From the NCBI GenBank assembly GCA_014800065.1, contig JAAVGX010000036.1, positions 1 to 6,882 on the forward strand: a DNA stretch of 6,882 nt, given 5' to 3'. The position numbers and the translations under genes are program-made. The notes beneath the pieces are model-generated. The model had not been told where the DNA came from and did no database searches. It saw only the letters and a list, made by a program, of their open reading frames with translations. Shown here piece after piece: positions 5,713 through 6,882 of this stretch; within the stretch, counting starts at the first letter, position 1; every line of letters begins with the position of its first letter. This DNA is from Bacteroidales bacterium. Lineage in GTDB: Bacteria; Bacteroidota; Bacteroidia; Bacteroidales; Muribaculaceae.

Positions 5713-6882
5713 ACAAAAGTATAGTTTTTGCAATAATCACCATCCTCGCATCCGCTTGCAATTCCGATATTCCCATGGTCAACCTCGGCATCGACGATGT
5801 CTACTACATCCCGCGGATGTCCAAACTTCCATTGGAATCGGCATTGACAGGAAGCGAATATATCTGGAAGGTCGATGGTAAAGTAGTATCCTCTGACCGA
5901 AACTATATCTTCCTTGCCCAAGAGGAAGGAACATACAACATTTCTTTCGACATTATTGACAGCGACACGCCATTTCATTTCGACTTCATTATAAATGTGC
6001 TCCATGAAGAGGTAGAGTACTCGCCATATATATCAAAGGTGTATGAATATTGTCCCGCTCCCGGGCAGTTCGTGAACGAAATGCCGCGATATGAAGAGGG
6101 CGACACCTATGCCGACATCCTTCAGAAAACAGAAGAATCCATCTCGGGCACAAACGACATTATGATTACTCTCGGGGGGTACGGCGGCTACGTAACATTC
6201 GGGTTTGACCACACTGTGATAAATGTGCCCGGAATGATTGATTTCCGCATCTGGGGAAACTGTTTCTACGAATTGCTCCAACCAGAAAAGAAGGGCGGCT
6301 CTGCAGAACCGGGCATCGTGATGGTAAGTTACGACCGGAATTGCAACGGCATACCCGACGATGAGTGGTACGAACTCGCTGGCAGCGAATACTTTTCCAA
6401 TCAAACACGCCATAATTATCAGATAACATACCATCGGCCGAATCCGCAAAGGGAAATTATAGCCGATGAGGACAACAGCCTCGTGGATATTAACTATATT
6501 CAATGGCAAGATAATGCCGGTGCTTCCGGATTCATGCCCAAGAATCTATTCCACAATCAGAACTATTACCCCAACTGGATTGCCGACGACTCTATCACAT
6601 TCAACGGCTCTATCCTCGCACCTAACGCCGAGGACATAAGCGGCTACGGTACATACTATGTACTGTACAGCTACCCCTGGGGATATGTGGATAATCACCC
6701 AAACGAATATGCCGACCTGAATTCCTTCGACATTTCCTGGGCCGTGGATGCCGATGGAAATCCCGTGCACCTGCCCGGTGTGGATTTCGTTCGCGTATAT
6801 ACAGGCGTTAATCAATACTGCGGTTGGCTCGGCGAAACTTCAACCGAACTGAGCCGAGCACAAGACCTTCACATTGAACTTC
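5709..6882 (+). CDS. large surface lipoprotein of the B12 operon, 3' end cut by window edge
   Basis: The exact function is not recognised. The frame is open for 391 codons from the ATG at 5709 to the window edge. The N-terminus is a lipoprotein signal ending LASAC with lipidated C17. Residues about 28-97 look like a PKD/Ig-like beta domain (EYIWKVDGKVV, then GTYNISFDI). A second part begins near 105 and has GGYGGYVTFGFDH (156-168) followed by DFRIWGN, a pattern seen in beta-sandwich cell-surface proteins. DRNCNGIPDDE (209-219) resembles a calcium-binding loop. Further aromatic-rich blocks follow, such as FHNQNYYPNW (281-290) and YPWGYVDNHPNEYADL (322-337). It shares an ATGA overlap with the BtuG-like gene, so it belongs to the riboswitch-controlled operon. 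It could be a corrinoid-binding accessory such as the BtuH class, or a structural partner of the BtuB-BtuG pair; BtuH identity is a guess. After C17 come NSD, less acidic than in the BtuG-like protein, so surface exposure is less certain. Confidence 0.75.
   Translation, partial: MNKSIVFAIITILASACNSDIPMVNLGIDDVYYIPRMSKLPLESALTGSEYIWKVDGKVVSSDRNYIFLAQEEGTYNISFDIIDSDTPFHFDFIINVLHEEVEYSPYISKVYEYCPAPGQFVNEMPRYEEGDTYADILQKTEESISGTNDIMITLGGYGGYVTFGFDHTVINVPGMIDFRIWGNCFYELLQPEKKGGSAEPGIVMVSYDRNCNGIPDDEWYELAGSEYFSNQTRHNYQITYHRPNPQREIIADEDNSLVDINYIQWQDNAGASGFMPKNLFHNQNYYPNWIADDSITFNGSILAPNAEDISGYGTYYVLYSYPWGYVDNHPNEYADLNSFDISWAVDADGNPVHLPGVDFVRVYTGVNQYCGWLGETSTELSRAQDLHIEL

Noticed and set aside
4819..5733. 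A 304-codon open frame on the minus strand opposite the BtuG-like gene
   Set aside because: It lies antisense to a well-supported lipoprotein gene with clear propeller repeats. Its translation is rich in His, Val and Gly without any recognisable domain, typical of a shadow frame produced by codon bias.
6033..6815. Minus-strand open frames opposite the third operon gene
   Set aside because: They are antisense to a lipoprotein gene with a proper signal sequence and an ATGA overlap with its neighbour. They show no domain or start context.
1..6882. CRISPR arrays, tRNA or rRNA genes
   Set aside because: No regularly spaced repeats and no tRNA- or rRNA-like conserved segments were seen on either strand.

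Overview
The window looks like chromosome of a gut-type Bacteroidota, most likely order Bacteroidales. The evidence is a perfect Bacteroidota -7 promoter box (TAnnTTTG) ahead of a riboswitch, a TonB-dependent receptor followed by lipoproteins whose first residues after the lipid-bearing cysteine can be acidic (surface-export type), and a BtuG-like beta-propeller lipoprotein, a protein class described from Bacteroides vitamin B12 loci. The exact genus cannot be read from the sequence.

Left third (1 to about 1560): the 5' part of an IS1182-type insertion sequence. Its transposase runs leftward and leaves the window at base 1. It is intact over 478 codons and shows all three catalytic acidic residues. 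Behind its start codon lies a two-way hairpin terminator that probably insulates the element, and beyond that a G-rich sequence that may be the element's end.

Middle (about 1560 to 2106): the C-terminal part of an AraC-family regulator on the + strand. The DNA-binding domain is complete, but the N-terminal sensor half is missing on the IS side, so the gene was probably cut by the insertion. A 14-bp AT-rich hairpin follows its stop codon.

Right two thirds (2149 to 6882): a cobalamin-uptake operon. A promoter feeds a cobalamin riboswitch with a clear B12 box, then a leader that can fold into either an antiterminator or an intrinsic terminator ending 19 bases before the first start codon. Three genes follow, each joined to the next by a 4-base ATGA overlap: a BtuB-like outer-membrane receptor, a BtuG-like surface lipoprotein predicted to be a seven-bladed propeller, and a third large lipoprotein (cut by the right edge) with an N-terminal PKD-like region and a possible calcium loop. 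In the inferred model, low B12 lets transcription pass the terminator. The propeller then captures corrinoid at the cell surface and hands it to the TonB-driven receptor. The third lipoprotein is a further candidate corrinoid-binding or accessory surface protein. High B12 would close the leader and shut off all three genes.
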